Part shown: one piece after another, positions 42,598 through 51,791 of the stretch
Layout of the letters: the number at the start of each line of letters is the position of its first letter
How positions within the stretch are numbered: position 1 is the stretch's first letter
NCBI RefSeq assembly: GCF_032268605.1
Contig: NZ_CP130318.1
Location: forward strand, 4,159,913-4,223,912
DNA length: 64,000 nucleotides
DNA from: Paenibacillus aurantius
GTDB taxonomy: Bacteria > Bacillota > Bacilli > Paenibacillales > NBRC-103111
Direction of reading: 5' to 3'
Position numbers and translations under genes: made by a program
Notes under the pieces: generated by a model
The model's input: the letters and a program-made list of their open reading frames with translations, nothing else
What the model was told of the DNA's origin: nothing
Database searches by the model: none

Positions 42598-43662
42598 CTA
42601 AGGGCGGTTCCGCTGGCTCTTAGCCGCCTGGTGAATCTTCTTCCACTTGTCCTTCTCGGCCAGCTGCAGAGCTTTGTCCTCTTTGCGGAGCTGGTAAGCG
42701 AGCTCCTTCTGAAGCTTGACGTAGCTGTCGAACCTCGCTTGATCCAGGGTGCCGTCCTGAAGCGCCTCCTGTACGGCGCAGCCCGGCTCCTTCCGGTGGC
42801 TGCAGTCGTGGAAGCGGCAGCTTTCGGCGAGCTCTTCCACGTCCCGGAAGGACGTTTCGAGCCCCTCCGTTCCTTCCCACAGCTGCAGTTCCCTCATACC
42901 GGGCGTGTCAATCAGAAGGCCGCCCTGGGGAAGAACCACGAGCTCCCGGTGAGTCGTCGTGTGCTTGCCTTTGTCGTCTCCCTCCCGGATGCCGCCCGTC
43001 GCCATTATCTCGCTGCCGAACATCCGGTTGATAAGCGTCGACTTGCCCGCACCCGAAGAGCCGAGGAGAGCGGCCGTCCGGCCCGCCGTGACGTAGGCGG
43101 CGAGCTCCAGGACGCCTTCCAGGCTGAGCGAGCTCACGGCATGCACCGGAACGCCGGGCGCAATGGCCTCGACCTCGGCAGCCGCTTGCTCCACTCCCGC
43201 GCATAGATCCGCTTTGCTCAGCACGATGACCGGCCGGGCTCCGCTTTCCCAGGCAAGCAGCAAATACCGCTCGATCCGGCGGAGGTTAAAATCCTGATTC
43301 AAGGCATTCACCAGAAAGACCGTATCGACGTTGGCCGCCACAATCTGTTCCTCGGTCACCTGCCCCGCTGTCTTGCGGGAGAATTTACTGAAGCGGGGGA
43401 GAATGCCGTGAATCGTCGCCCGGCCTTCCCCCTCGCGTACGGTCAGGGCTACCCAATCGCCGACCGCAGGAAAATCCCCCCGTCCTATGGCTTCGTGCCT
43501 CAGCCGGCCGGTCACCTCAGCCAGCACGTCTCCCTGCTCGGTATACACCCGATACAGATGCTTATGCTCCAAATACACCCGCCCCGCTTGATGGCCTTTG
43601 GCCGCATAGGGCTCAAAGGCTTTCGCAAAGGCTTCGTTCCATCCCAAAGTAATAAGGTCCAA
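42598..43662 (-). CDS. rsgA: Ribosome biogenesis GTPase RsgA-like
   Basis: About 354 aa circularly permuted GTPase. OB domain first, then G4 VLSKADLC before G1 GSSGAGKSTLINRM and G3 DTPGMREL, with the zinc-knuckle C-terminus CRFHDCSHRKEPGC. RsgA helps late maturation of the 30S subunit. TTG at 43662 behind GAGGAGG is the likely start; the frame is open 25 codons further without a good site. It may be a second RsgA paralogue, since the main copy in Firmicutes sits beside prkC/rpe, which are absent here. Confidence 0.9.
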   Translation of the reverse strand: MDLITLGWNEAFAKAFEPYAAKGHQAGRVYLEHKHLYRVYTEQGDVLAEVTGRLRHEAIGRGDFPAVGDWVALTVREGEGRATIHGILPRFSKFSRKTAGQVTEEQIVAANVDTVFLVNALNQDFNLRRIERYLLLAWESGARPVIVLSKADLCAGVEQAAAEVEAIAPGVPVHAVSSLSLEGVLELAAYVTAGRTAALLGSSGAGKSTLINRMFGSEIMATGGIREGDDKGKHTTTHRELVVLPQGGLLIDTPGMRELQLWEGTEGLETSFRDVEELAESCRFHDCSHRKEPGCAVQEALQDGTLDQARFDSYVKLQKELAYQLRKEDKALQLAEKDKWKKIHQAAKSQRNRP

Positions 43663-43941
43663 CTCGGTTCCTCCTCGTTCTTCTTCGCTGCCAGCCGGCT
43701 GCTGCCGGATTACCTGCATTCGGATTCCACTGATCAATCATTCGGCATCCCTTCCTTTCCGCTCTGTCCAATCTTTTACTATTATAGACCGAGGAAGCGG
43801 GGGTGGACCCGTGACTTCTTCGTTATAGCCAAACTTTCCGGAACGGTCTAATGAGAGGGCTAAGGCTTGGAGGGTTGGAGGCCTGGCGGGAAGCGGGTAT
43901 AATAGGAGGACTATTGTTGGCTGCAAAGGAGTTTGCCCGTC

Positions 43942-45312
43942 ATGACGCAATTGCCCGAATCCTATCTCGACCAAATGAGGAGCCTCTTAGGACCCGAAAC
44001 GGACGCCTTCCTGGCCTCTTACCAAGACCCCCGCACCCAGGGGCTGCGGTTCAATCCGCTGAGAAGGGCTGTTCCCGATTCCGTTAGGGAACGTCTTGTA
44101 ATGGAGTGGCGGCTTATCCCGGTTCCGTGGTGCCCCTCCGGCTATTATTATCCCGAGGAGATCCGCCCGGGGAAGCATCCTTTTCACGCGGGCGGCCTGT
44201 ACTATATTCAAGAACCGTCGGCCATGTCGGCCGTCGAGGTGCTCGACCCCAAGCCGGGAGAGATCGTGCTGGATTTGGCGGCCGCCCCTGGAGGCAAGTC
44301 AACCCAAATCGCCGGGAAGCTCGGCGGGGAGGGCCTGCTCGTGGCGAATGAAATTCATCCGGCCCGGGCCAAGATTCTATCGGAAAATATCGAAAGAATG
44401 GGAGCGGCGAACGCAGTCGTCGTCAGCGCTTCCCCCGACCGGCTGGCCTCAAGATTCCCGCTCTTCTTCGATAAAATTATGCTCGATGCCCCCTGCTCCG
44501 GGGAAGGGATGTTTCGGAAGGATCCCGCTGCGATCGGCGAATGGTCGCCGGATCATGTCGTCATGTGCGCGGCCCGGCAGCGGGATATTCTCCGCGAGGC
44601 GGTCAAGATGCTTAAGCCCGGAGGAGAGCTCGCTTATTCCACCTGCACCTTCAACCGCCAGGAGAATGAGGAAACGATGGACGCCATGCTCGAGGAGTTT
44701 CCCGAGCTCGAGAGAGTCCGGACCGAGAGGCTGTGGCCCCATAAAGGCGAGGGGGAAGGCCATTTCGTGTGCCTGCTTCGCAAAGACCGCGACGCGGTAA
44801 CCGAGGCGGCGGCGGGCCCCGATCGGAAGACCCGCAAGGGCGCCTCGGCAGCCGGCAAACGGCCGAAGGGTACGGCCGACGCCTGGGAGCTGTTCTCCCG
44901 GCTCCGGGAAGAGGCCTTCCCCGGCCTTAAACTGAGGCAAGGAGAACCGCTTCTCTTCGGGGATCAGCTGTATTGGCTGCCTCAGGCCGAAAGCAGCCCG
45001 TTTCAAGCCCATTGGCTCGATGGCCTCAAGGTGCTGAGACCGGGCCTGCATCTGGCCGAAATCAAAAAAGGCCGGGCGGAGCCGGCGCATGCACTTGCTA
45101 TGGCGATGGAACCCGCGGAAGCGGGTCATTCCTTCCGGCTCGACCCGGAAGGAGAAGAAGCGGCTGCCTATTTGAGGGGAGAAGCCCTGCCCTCCCCGGA
45201 TTCCATCCGCGGCTGGTGCCTGGTGACCGCTGAGGGCTGCCCGCTTGGCTGGGGCAAGGCGAGCGGAGGATGGATTAAGAACCACTACCCGAAAGGCCTT
45301 CGTTTGCCCTAG
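43942..45312 (+). CDS. rsmF: RsmF-like rRNA (cytosine-C5) methyltransferase
   Basis: About 456 aa. N-terminal half is a SAM-dependent RNA m5C methyltransferase: AAPGGKSTQIA for SAM, LDAPCSGEGMFRKDP with one catalytic cysteine and STCTFNRQENEE with the other. The C-terminal half (about 300-456) is the RsmF/YebU RNA-binding extension. ATG behind AAAGGAG. It probably modifies 16S rRNA. A clean single gene; its last 38 bases overlap the convergent small gene. Confidence 0.92.
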   Translation: MTQLPESYLDQMRSLLGPETDAFLASYQDPRTQGLRFNPLRRAVPDSVRERLVMEWRLIPVPWCPSGYYYPEEIRPGKHPFHAGGLYYIQEPSAMSAVEVLDPKPGEIVLDLAAAPGGKSTQIAGKLGGEGLLVANEIHPARAKILSENIERMGAANAVVVSASPDRLASRFPLFFDKIMLDAPCSGEGMFRKDPAAIGEWSPDHVVMCAARQRDILREAVKMLKPGGELAYSTCTFNRQENEETMDAMLEEFPELERVRTERLWPHKGEGEGHFVCLLRKDRDAVTEAAAGPDRKTRKGASAAGKRPKGTADAWELFSRLREEAFPGLKLRQGEPLLFGDQLYWLPQAESSPFQAHWLDGLKVLRPGLHLAEIKKGRAEPAHALAMAMEPAEAGHSFRLDPEGEEAAAYLRGEALPSPDSIRGWCLVTAEGCPLGWGKASGGWIKNHYPKGLRLP

Positions 45313-45547
45313 GCCACAAAGCCTCCGGACGGCTGAGGTCGTTCTCCAGACGCAGCCGGTCCTCGATTCGTCCGATGAGCAAGCCCATCCGTTCCCCTAC
45401 AGGGACGGGAAGCTCTACCTCCCGGACCGCCTTGGCTACATACAGCAGGCATTCCACCATGTCCTCCATCACCGCCGTTTTGCGGCTGTTCCGCACCATA
45501 TCGGCCAGAACAACCAAATGGCTGAGCTCCTGCTCGGTCCATTTCAT
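45275..45547 (-). CDS. Small hypothetical protein, helical
   Basis: A 90-aa mostly helical protein (ELSHLVVLADMVRNSRKTAVMEDMVECLLYVAKAV) with GGGAGG upstream of the ATG. Its 3' end overlaps the end of rsmF on the other strand by 38 bases. Not recognised. The good start site and non-repetitive protein-like sequence support it. Confidence 0.6.
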   Translation of the reverse strand: MKWTEQELSHLVVLADMVRNSRKTAVMEDMVECLLYVAKAVREVELPVPVGERMGLLIGRIEDRLRLENDLSRPEALWPRANEGLSGSGS

Positions 45548-45621
45548 GAATAAGCCTCCCTTTTTTGTCTCTTTCTTAATTATGGAGGCTTTTGTCGGAT
45601 TATGGAAGATGTTTCTTCAAC

Positions 45622-45656
45622 AAAAAGGCCTCTATCCTTCATCGGACAGAGGCCTT
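45622..45656 (-). terminator. Terminator of the acidic repeat protein gene
   Basis: AAGGCCTCT (45625-45633) pairs with AGAGGCCTT (45648-45656), with an A run at 45622-45626 giving the U tract on the minus strand. Confidence 0.8.
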
Positions 45657-45663
45657 CCCTTCC

Positions 45664-46686
45664 TTAATGCACCGTTTCGTTCTCGAAATAAATTTCATCG
45701 ATGGGCTCATTTTGATACAGCAAGGTTAGGCTCAGCTCGTCATATTCCTTTTCCTTGTCCAGCTCCCTCATGAGCAGGGAAGAGATGATCTCGGCATCGT
45801 CGGCTCCGCCTTTATCGCGGAAGTCGATAAACCCGGTAAGCTGGCGGTGGGCGATGTCTACCGTAGCGGTCCCGATCGGCAGGCCGCCCAGCGTTTGCTG
45901 GTAGATCTCATAGGTCAGCGTATCTCCGTCATCCCGAACGAGAACAACCGAGTAGTCCTCCTCAGCGGCTTCTTCTCCAAAGGCTTCATAAGGGGTATCC
46001 AGCAGATCATCATGCGTCAGCTCCACCGTTTCCACGATCTCGCCTTCGTAAATGTGGTTAATGACGAACGTGTCGGCCTGCTCCTCATCGAAGTCGGTCA
46101 CGAGAAGCTCGGTCACATGCTCGACTTCCCAATCCTCCGGCTCTCTTTCCCAGGTGACGTCACCCGTCAGATCCTCGCTTCTTGTCCGAAGGAAGGCTTC
46201 CGCGATCAATTCCTGCTCCGCATCGTAGACGTGATAGTCCACGCGGCTTCCCGTTTCCTTTACCGTGACGAGTTCGTATTCGGCGGACGCCCATTCGTCC
46301 TCGTCCATTTCCAGAATGTCCTCGTCTTCCTCCCAATCGGGTTCCAGGCCATATCCTTCCTCATCGTCTTCCTCTATAAAGGCTTCCCTTTCCTCTTCGG
46401 GAGTGGTGGCGATGATCCGGTCATAAGGGCTGTACGTGAGCAGGACCTCACAAGAGACGGCACGGACCGCCATAATGAAGGATTGAATATAGTCCTGAAT
46501 AAAGGACGCTACGGACTCTTTGTCCGCTTCCGACAGCGAATCTTCCTCCAGCTGAACGGATCCCGAAACGCGGTCCTGTTCCCGGAACACCAACGTCAAG
46601 GAGCCCACATATTGTCCCCGCAGCAAAATGTCGCTGACTTCCCCGCCTGCCGTTCGCAAGTCCGGTCTAAGCATGACTTGGCTCAT
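45664..46686 (-). CDS. Acidic protein with three related modules
   Basis: A 340-aa soluble, very acidic protein (stretch EEDDEEGYGLEPDWEEDEDILEMDEDE in the middle). Three modules of 85-95 residues share the pattern of a strand pair with G-x-x-x-G or similar, a charged helix and a final LTY/LLY strand: about 5-85, 145-230 and 250-335. This suggests internal triplication. I cannot name the fold or function. Start at the second of two close ATGs, nine bases after AAAGG. Confidence 0.7.
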   Translation of the reverse strand: MSQVMLRPDLRTAGGEVSDILLRGQYVGSLTLVFREQDRVSGSVQLEEDSLSEADKESVASFIQDYIQSFIMAVRAVSCEVLLTYSPYDRIIATTPEEEREAFIEEDDEEGYGLEPDWEEDEDILEMDEDEWASAEYELVTVKETGSRVDYHVYDAEQELIAEAFLRTRSEDLTGDVTWEREPEDWEVEHVTELLVTDFDEEQADTFVINHIYEGEIVETVELTHDDLLDTPYEAFGEEAAEEDYSVVLVRDDGDTLTYEIYQQTLGGLPIGTATVDIAHRQLTGFIDFRDKGGADDAEIISSLLMRELDKEKEYDELSLTLLYQNEPIDEIYFENETVH

Positions 46687-46770
46687 CCTCATCGCCCTTT
46701 CGTGATGGAATAGGTCGAACGCCTTTAGAGTGCCCGGACGGCAAGCAAAATATTGCCCCCTTTCCATACC

Positions 46771-46793
46771 AAAAGCCGGCCAGAGGCCGGCTT
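46771..46793 (-). terminator. Terminator of the HAD-pseudouridine synthase unit
   Basis: Perfect AAGCCGGCC / GGCCGGCTT stem with a three-base loop and an A tract at 46771-46774 for minus-strand termination. Confidence 0.75.
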
Positions 46794-46829
46794 CATCCCG
46801 TTATCCCGCTATTCCCAGCTTCCCGGGGC

Positions 46830-47630
46830 TTAGACGCGGCCAAGCACATGCTCCCGAAGGGCTTCCGCCACTCCGTTCTCGTTGTTGCTGGCCCGGGTCA
46901 CGGTGTCCGCTTTCTCTTTTACCCCTTCCGGAGAGTTGGACATGGCGATGCCAAGACCGGCCCATTCGATCATCCCCAGGTCGTTGAAGTAATTTCCGAT
47001 GGCGAGCACCTCCTCGCGCCGGATTCCCCACTCCCCGGCCAGGCTCCTCAGCGCGTGGCCTTTGTTCGCTTCCGGGTTCATGACATCGAGGAACCGGTGA
47101 CCGCTGCGGATCAGCAGCAAGGGGCTTCCGAGGCTCGTCCAGTCCTGCTCCATCCGGTTGATTTTCTCCTCCGTGCTGAAGATCGAAAGCTTGACCTGGG
47201 GCTCATCCACCTGCTGCACATCGGGAACGAGCTTAGGCTGAAGCATGAATCCTTCGTACATCGCTTTCTCTTCTTCTCCGAGCTTCTCGACATAGAGCTC
47301 GAACGGGGAGCAGACATCGAAATGAATGCCGTGCTCGCGGCAGTACCGCAGAACGGGCAGCACCTCGTCCGCATGGAATGGAAATTTGTTGATGACGCGG
47401 CGGTCGGAGGATTCCACCACGGCCGCGCCGTTGTGGGTGATCACGAGGCCCTCCAAGCCGAGCTCCTCCAGGATGGGCAAGGTGTTGGTGGGGCTTCTTC
47501 CCGTTGCCAGCACGAGGACCGCCCCGGCTTCATGCACTTCCCGGACCGCCTGCTTCACCGAGTCCGTCAAGACATGATCGTCCGTCAGCAGCGTTCCGTC
47601 GACGTCAAGCGCGATCAGCTTATACTTCAT
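46830..47630 (-). CDS. Cof-type HAD-IIB phosphatase
   Basis: A 266-aa HAD hydrolase of the Cof subfamily. Motif I ALDVDGTLLTDD gives the nucleophilic and acid/base aspartates, motif II is ATGRSP, motif III K in NKGHAL and motif IV GNYFNDLGMIEWAG. It has a C2B-type cap (about 85-190). Sugar phosphates, FMN or PLP are typical substrates; not resolvable here. Overlaps the upstream pseudouridine synthase gene by 11 bases, so the two are translationally coupled. Confidence 0.92.
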   Translation of the reverse strand: MKYKLIALDVDGTLLTDDHVLTDSVKQAVREVHEAGAVLVLATGRSPTNTLPILEELGLEGLVITHNGAAVVESSDRRVINKFPFHADEVLPVLRYCREHGIHFDVCSPFELYVEKLGEEEKAMYEGFMLQPKLVPDVQQVDEPQVKLSIFSTEEKINRMEQDWTSLGSPLLLIRSGHRFLDVMNPEANKGHALRSLAGEWGIRREEVLAIGNYFNDLGMIEWAGLGIAMSNSPEGVKEKADTVTRASNNENGVAEALREHVLGRV

Positions 47631-48360
47631 GGCTTTTCCTCAATCCTTCCAATTCCTCTGTCGTCAGCTCCCGGTAACCGCCTTTGGGCAGGCTTTCATC
47701 CAGGGGCAGCATCCCCATGGCAGTTCTTTTAAGGTAGGTTACTTTTTTGCCTGCCGCCGCCACCATTCGTTTCACCTGATGAAATTTGCCTTCATGCAGG
47801 ATCAACCGGATTTCCGAACGGTTTTCCTCGAGGTCCGCCGACAGAATAACGAGCTCGGCCGGCAGCGTAACATACCCGTCGTCCAGCTCGACCCCTTTTT
47901 GAAACGCCCGCTGGTCCTCCCCGTCCATGATCCCCTCCACCTTGGCATAGTATGTTTTGGGAACATGCTTCTTAGGGGAAAGCAATTGATGGGCCAGCTT
48001 CCCGTCATTGGTCAGCAGCAGCAGCCCTTCCGTGTCCTTATCGAGGCGTCCCACCGGGAACAGTTCAAAGTGCGCGTATTCCTTTCCGATAAGGTCGAGA
48101 ACCGTGCGGTCCCGGTTGTCTTCGGTCGCGGAGACCACGCCGGCCGGTTTGTGAAGCATAAGATAGACATGCTCGCGGAAGCGGAGCACCTCGCCATGAA
48201 CCGACACTTCCTCGTTCTCGGGATTCACTTGGATTCCGCTGTCTTTAACGACTTTCCCGTTAACCTGAACTGCGCCCTTCTTGACCAGCGCCTTGATTTC
48301 GCTTCGGGTGCCGAAGCCGGAGTGGGCGAGCAGCTTATCCAGCCTTTGGGTTGCTTTCAT
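47620..48360 (-). CDS. Pseudouridine synthase, RsuA/RluB family
   Basis: A 246-aa enzyme that isomerises a uridine in rRNA. N-terminal S4 RNA-binding domain (LDKLLAHSGFGTRSEIKALVKKGAVQVNG), then the catalytic domain with GRLDKDTEGLLLLTNDG, whose aspartate is the nucleophile, and KTYYAKVEG. The KGEFHQVKRM-like EGKFHQVKRMVAAAGKKVTYLKR region completes the family pattern; close to the 16S U516 group (RsuA) in length. First gene of a two-gene unit with the HAD phosphatase. Confidence 0.92.
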   Translation of the reverse strand: MKATQRLDKLLAHSGFGTRSEIKALVKKGAVQVNGKVVKDSGIQVNPENEEVSVHGEVLRFREHVYLMLHKPAGVVSATEDNRDRTVLDLIGKEYAHFELFPVGRLDKDTEGLLLLTNDGKLAHQLLSPKKHVPKTYYAKVEGIMDGEDQRAFQKGVELDDGYVTLPAELVILSADLEENRSEIRLILHEGKFHQVKRMVAAAGKKVTYLKRTAMGMLPLDESLPKGGYRELTTEELEGLRKSHEV

Positions 48361-48527
48361 CGGTCGATTACACTCTCCTACCTGGTGCAGGCTGTACTTA
48401 TCCGTAAGAGAATCGTCACCAATTTCCTTTGCATTTGGGCAGGGAACGTCATATCATATTAATAGAGAAGCCTGTCCGGAAACATCCTGAATTTCCAGGG
48501 CATGTCCAATTCAAAAGGAGGGTTAAG

Positions 48528-48998
48528 GTGAAGAAACTAAGCATTTATTTAACCTGCATCATTGCTCTTTTTGCCATACTTTATGGGATCAATTCCCTGC
48601 AGCTGAAAGGCCAGGACAACAATGTATACGGCATGCCGGCCAAGAAGCTCAATCCGGCCACCGTCAGCCAGCTGAAGGACAAGAATTATCAGAATATCAT
48701 TCTGCCGGATGACCTGAAGAAACGGCTCCAGAACAAAGAATCCCTGTTCGTTTATTACTTCTCTCCCACCTGCGTTCACTGCCAGAAGACCACTCCGATG
48801 CTCTACCCTCTGTCTCAGACCATGGGGATCGACATGAAGCAGTTTAACCTGCTGGAGTTCGAGGACGGCTGGCAGAACTTCAATATTCAATATACGCCGA
48901 CTCTGGTGTATTACAAGGACGGCAAGGAAGCGGGCCGGCTCGAAGGCGAGAACGACGAGAAGACCTTTAAAGATTTCTTTAACAAGTTCAAATCATAG
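48528..48998 (+). CDS. Membrane-anchored thioredoxin-like protein
   Basis: A 156-aa protein. GTG start behind AAAGGAGG. Residues 4-22 form a membrane anchor; the thioredoxin fold follows with the redox motif C-V-H-C in FVYYFSPTCVHCQKTTPM and a cis-proline in QYTPTLVYY. It should act outside the membrane in disulfide chemistry. The His within CxxC is a DsbA-like feature, which favours oxidising activity; this is inference. Confidence 0.87.
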   Translation: MKKLSIYLTCIIALFAILYGINSLQLKGQDNNVYGMPAKKLNPATVSQLKDKNYQNIILPDDLKKRLQNKESLFVYYFSPTCVHCQKTTPMLYPLSQTMGIDMKQFNLLEFEDGWQNFNIQYTPTLVYYKDGKEAGRLEGENDEKTFKDFFNKFKS

Positions 48999-49002
48999 GA
49001 AG

Positions 49003-49027
49003 GGCGGCCGAACGGCCGCCTTTTTTT
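49003..49027 (+). terminator. Rho-independent terminator
   Basis: Perfect GGCGGCCG / CGGCCGCC stem followed by seven T, just after the thioredoxin-like gene. Confidence 0.95.
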
Positions 49028-49063
49028 GTGTGTAGGCATGGAATTTCGGTTCTCTTCGTTCCT

Positions 49064-49474
49064 TTAGTCCTCTTCCAGGGCCGCCGGGGGATTCCGTTTC
49101 ATTTCTTCCACGAGACCGGCCAGATCGGGGTCCAGAATCGTAATCGGGAAGGAGTAGAAAGCAAAAGATTCTCCCCCTGCCAACCGATTTCGGTAAGCCA
49201 GGCAATTCTCGAGCAGTTCGCCCAGGTCGATGCCCAGGCTGTGCCGCGGATAACGCTCCAGCTTATCCGCAGCCTGGGTGAACAGCTTAAGGCTTCCGCT
49301 CGGGTTGCCGTTCCGGTGATGATACAGGCCGACGGCCGCCTGCAGCAGCCCTTGATACAGAAGGTCGCGACCTTCCTCGAGCCACAGCTCCTCCATCACT
49401 TCGTGGCATTCGAAGTAGTCCAGGCTCACATTGAAATGGTAGAGAAACTGAACGTACAGCGGATCATAGGGCAT
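49064..49474 (-). CDS. DUF309 family protein
   Basis: A 136-aa helical DUF309 protein. The family motif is FNVSLDYFECHEVMEELWLEEG, with conserved His and Glu that may bind metal, followed by GLLQAAVGLYHHRNGN. Similar to Bacillus YpuF; function unknown. ATG at 49474 is nine bases after AAGGAG. 26 bases downstream of the alarmone synthetase gene in the same direction. Confidence 0.85.
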   Translation of the reverse strand: MPYDPLYVQFLYHFNVSLDYFECHEVMEELWLEEGRDLLYQGLLQAAVGLYHHRNGNPSGSLKLFTQAADKLERYPRHSLGIDLGELLENCLAYRNRLAGGESFAFYSFPITILDPDLAGLVEEMKRNPPAALEED

Positions 49475-49500
49475 GACGGCCAACTCCTTTCCCCCTGCCG

Positions 49501-50298
49501 CTAATGATCTTTCTTCGCGCGGGAGAGCGATTGTTCAATGGCGACCGAGAGCTGCTTCAATCCCCAGATATCTTCCTTCTCCCACATCTCATTAAACTGC
49601 AGCTGGAACTGCGCCGCTTCCCGGATCCGGTTATAGAAGTAGAGCCGCTGAATGTCATTCATCAGCTTGCTGACCACGTTGCTCTTATCCTCGAACGCCT
49701 TCTGGGACTCCGTAATTTCATCGCGGATGCTCGACATCTCCTGGTCGAGCTGATAGGCGGCTTCCGCCGCCTTGCTCAGCCTCCGGGTCACGTCCTCGGG
49801 GAGAGCGCCTTTGTATTTGTAATTAAGGGAGTGCTCGATCGTCGCCCAGAAATTCATGGCGAGCGTACGGATCTGAATTTCCGCCAGCACCTTTTTCATC
49901 CCTAGCGAGGTCTGCACCGGATATTCCACAATAATGTGATAGCTCCGGTAGCCGCTCTCCTTTTTGTTCGTGACATAGTCTTTGAAATAAACGACGGTCA
50001 GGTCCTGCCGCTCGCGTATAATGTGGGACAGCCTCTCAATGTCTTCCACGAACTGGCACATGATGCGGATTCCTGCGATGTCCTCGATGCCGGTCTCGAT
50101 TTGATCCATGCGGACGTTTAGCCGTTTGGCTTTGTCCAATATGCTCGATATTCGTTTAACGCGCCCGGTTACGAACTCAATGGGAGAGTATTCCTCCCGG
50201 CTTTTGAGCTCCGTCCGGAGCAGCTTGAATTTCATTTTCAGCTCTTCTACGGCCTGTTCATAAGGGAGAAGAAATTTGCTCCAATCTCGTCCGTCCAT
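49501..50298 (-). CDS. Small alarmone synthetase (RelQ/YjbM-like)
   Basis: A 265-aa (p)ppGpp synthetase without hydrolase or regulatory domains. Visible features: EFVTGRVKRISSILDK (ATP side), DIAGIRIMCQFVEDI with the catalytic Asp, YVTNKKESGYRSYHIIVEYPV and EIQIRTLAMNFWATIEHSLNYKYKG with the catalytic Glu. It is longer than YjbM (about 211 aa) because of a C-terminal helical extension. It makes alarmones in stress. Probably one unit with the DUF309 gene. Confidence 0.9.
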   Translation of the reverse strand: MDGRDWSKFLLPYEQAVEELKMKFKLLRTELKSREEYSPIEFVTGRVKRISSILDKAKRLNVRMDQIETGIEDIAGIRIMCQFVEDIERLSHIIRERQDLTVVYFKDYVTNKKESGYRSYHIIVEYPVQTSLGMKKVLAEIQIRTLAMNFWATIEHSLNYKYKGALPEDVTRRLSKAAEAAYQLDQEMSSIRDEITESQKAFEDKSNVVSKLMNDIQRLYFYNRIREAAQFQLQFNEMWEKEDIWGLKQLSVAIEQSLSRAKKDH

Positions 50299-50370
50299 CT
50301 AGATAAACCCCTTCCTTCGCCAGTGCTTCCTCCGTTCCTGCGATCTTTGGATACGGCTGCCGGACGAGCA

Positions 50371-51471
50371 CTAGCTTCTGTGATCCGCACCTACCGCTTC
50401 AGAGATGTTCGTGAAGCCGTCCTTGCGCAGCAGGTCAAGAAGGCCTCCATTCAGCTTGCGCAGAAGCTCCGGTCCTTCATAGATTAGCGAAGTGTAAATT
50501 TCAACCAGACTTGCTCCCGCCTTGATCTTGTCATAAGCATCCCTCGCATCGAATATGCCTCCGCAGCCGATAATCGGGATTCGGCCTCCGGTATGAGCAT
50601 AGATCCGGCGGATAATGTCCGTCGTTCTTGCGGTTAACGGGCGCCCGCTTAATCCTCCCGTTTCCGACGCATGCCGGTTCTTAAGTCCTTCCCGGCTTAT
50701 GGTCGTGTTGGTGGCGATAATGCCGGAGGCTCCGCTTTCTACGATCGTATCCACGATATAATCGAGCTCGGGCTCGCTCAGGTCCGGTGCAATCTTGACG
50801 AGCACCGGCTTTCCTCCGTCGCCGGCCAGCTGCTGCTGCCGGGCCATTTCGTCCTTGACGGCAGCCAGAAGCCGGCGGAGTTCATCCCCGTGCTGCAGGT
50901 TTCTAAGCCCCGGCGTGTTCGGCGAGGAGATATTGACCACAAAAAAATCACCGTATGTATACAGCCTGCGGATACATGCCCGGTAATCGTCCTCGGCCGA
51001 TTCATTTGGCGTCGCCTTGTTCTTACCGATATTGACCGCAACGGGAATCGGCCTCTTGCGGATTCCCTCCAGATTGCGGGCCATCTCTTCGGTTCCGACA
51101 TTGTTGAAGCCCATCCGGTTCACAAGAGCGAGATCCTCAGGGAGGCGGAACAACCGGGGCAGCTCATTGCCCGGCTGGGGCTTAGGCGTTACCGTGCCGA
51201 CCTCCATGAACCCGAAGCCGACGGCCGAAAAAGCCTCCACTGCTTCCCCGTTCTTATCGAGACCCGCCGCAAGCCCTACGGGATTCGGGAAGTCAATCCC
51301 GAACAGCTTAACCGCAAGCTCAGGCCGCTTGGATACCCCATAGAGCGAACGCAGCAGAGCGATGGAGCCCGGCAAGGAGGCGGATTTGTTAAGCCCTCCG
51401 ATCAGCAGATGATGGGCGCTTTCCGCCGACATCCGGAACAGCGCGGGTTTTACTAATGATTTGTAAAGCAT
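50371..51471 (-). CDS. pyrD: Dihydroorotate dehydrogenase (quinone), class 2
   Basis: A 366-aa FMN enzyme oxidising dihydroorotate to orotate in pyrimidine synthesis. The N-terminal helical extension (MLYKSLVKPALFRMSAESAHHLLIG) for membrane/quinone binding marks class 2. FMN and substrate motifs: FPNPVGLAAGLDKNG, NRMGFNNVG, NVSSPNTPGL-type (VNISSPNTPGLRNLQ) with catalytic serine, and GCGGIFDARDAYDKIKAGASLVEIYT. Bacillus subtilis uses the class 1B PyrD-PyrK instead, so this copy is stand-alone and outside a pyr operon. Confidence 0.94.
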   Translation of the reverse strand: MLYKSLVKPALFRMSAESAHHLLIGGLNKSASLPGSIALLRSLYGVSKRPELAVKLFGIDFPNPVGLAAGLDKNGEAVEAFSAVGFGFMEVGTVTPKPQPGNELPRLFRLPEDLALVNRMGFNNVGTEEMARNLEGIRKRPIPVAVNIGKNKATPNESAEDDYRACIRRLYTYGDFFVVNISSPNTPGLRNLQHGDELRRLLAAVKDEMARQQQLAGDGGKPVLVKIAPDLSEPELDYIVDTIVESGASGIIATNTTISREGLKNRHASETGGLSGRPLTARTTDIIRRIYAHTGGRIPIIGCGGIFDARDAYDKIKAGASLVEIYTSLIYEGPELLRKLNGGLLDLLRKDGFTNISEAVGADHRS

Positions 51472-51657
51472 GCCAACAACACTCCGTTTTCCTTATGACT
51501 TCTATCGATCAGTTTATCTTTTTCCGCACAAAAAGGAAAGGGGCGGCCACCCAAAAACGACCCCGGCCGAAAGCAAATCCCCCCTGCTAATCCGCTTTCA
51601 TTATGTTAAACTATAGGAAGATAAAGGTCTAATTCCACCAAAGGACGGTCGATTCCC

Positions 51658-51789
51658 GTGAAAAGAAAAGCAACCCCCGTGTCCCGCAGAGCCAAGAACG
51701 AAGTCAACAAAAAGGCCATTGTCTGGGCAGGCTCCATCCTGGCCGCCATCGTCATTCTTATGGCTGTCCTCCTTATTATTAACCGCTAG
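51658..51789 (+). CDS. Small single-helix membrane protein, 43 aa
   Basis: A 43-aa product: basic N-terminus (MKRKATPVSRRAKNEVNKK) and one membrane helix (AGSILAAIVILMAVLLII) ending NR. GTG start with AAAGGACGG nine or so bases upstream. The amphipathic basic head with a single helix is typical of small regulatory or stress membrane proteins. It lies alone between pyrD and the transpeptidase gene. Not recognised. Confidence 0.65.
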   Translation: MKRKATPVSRRAKNEVNKKAIVWAGSILAAIVILMAVLLIINR

Positions 51790-51791
51790 TT

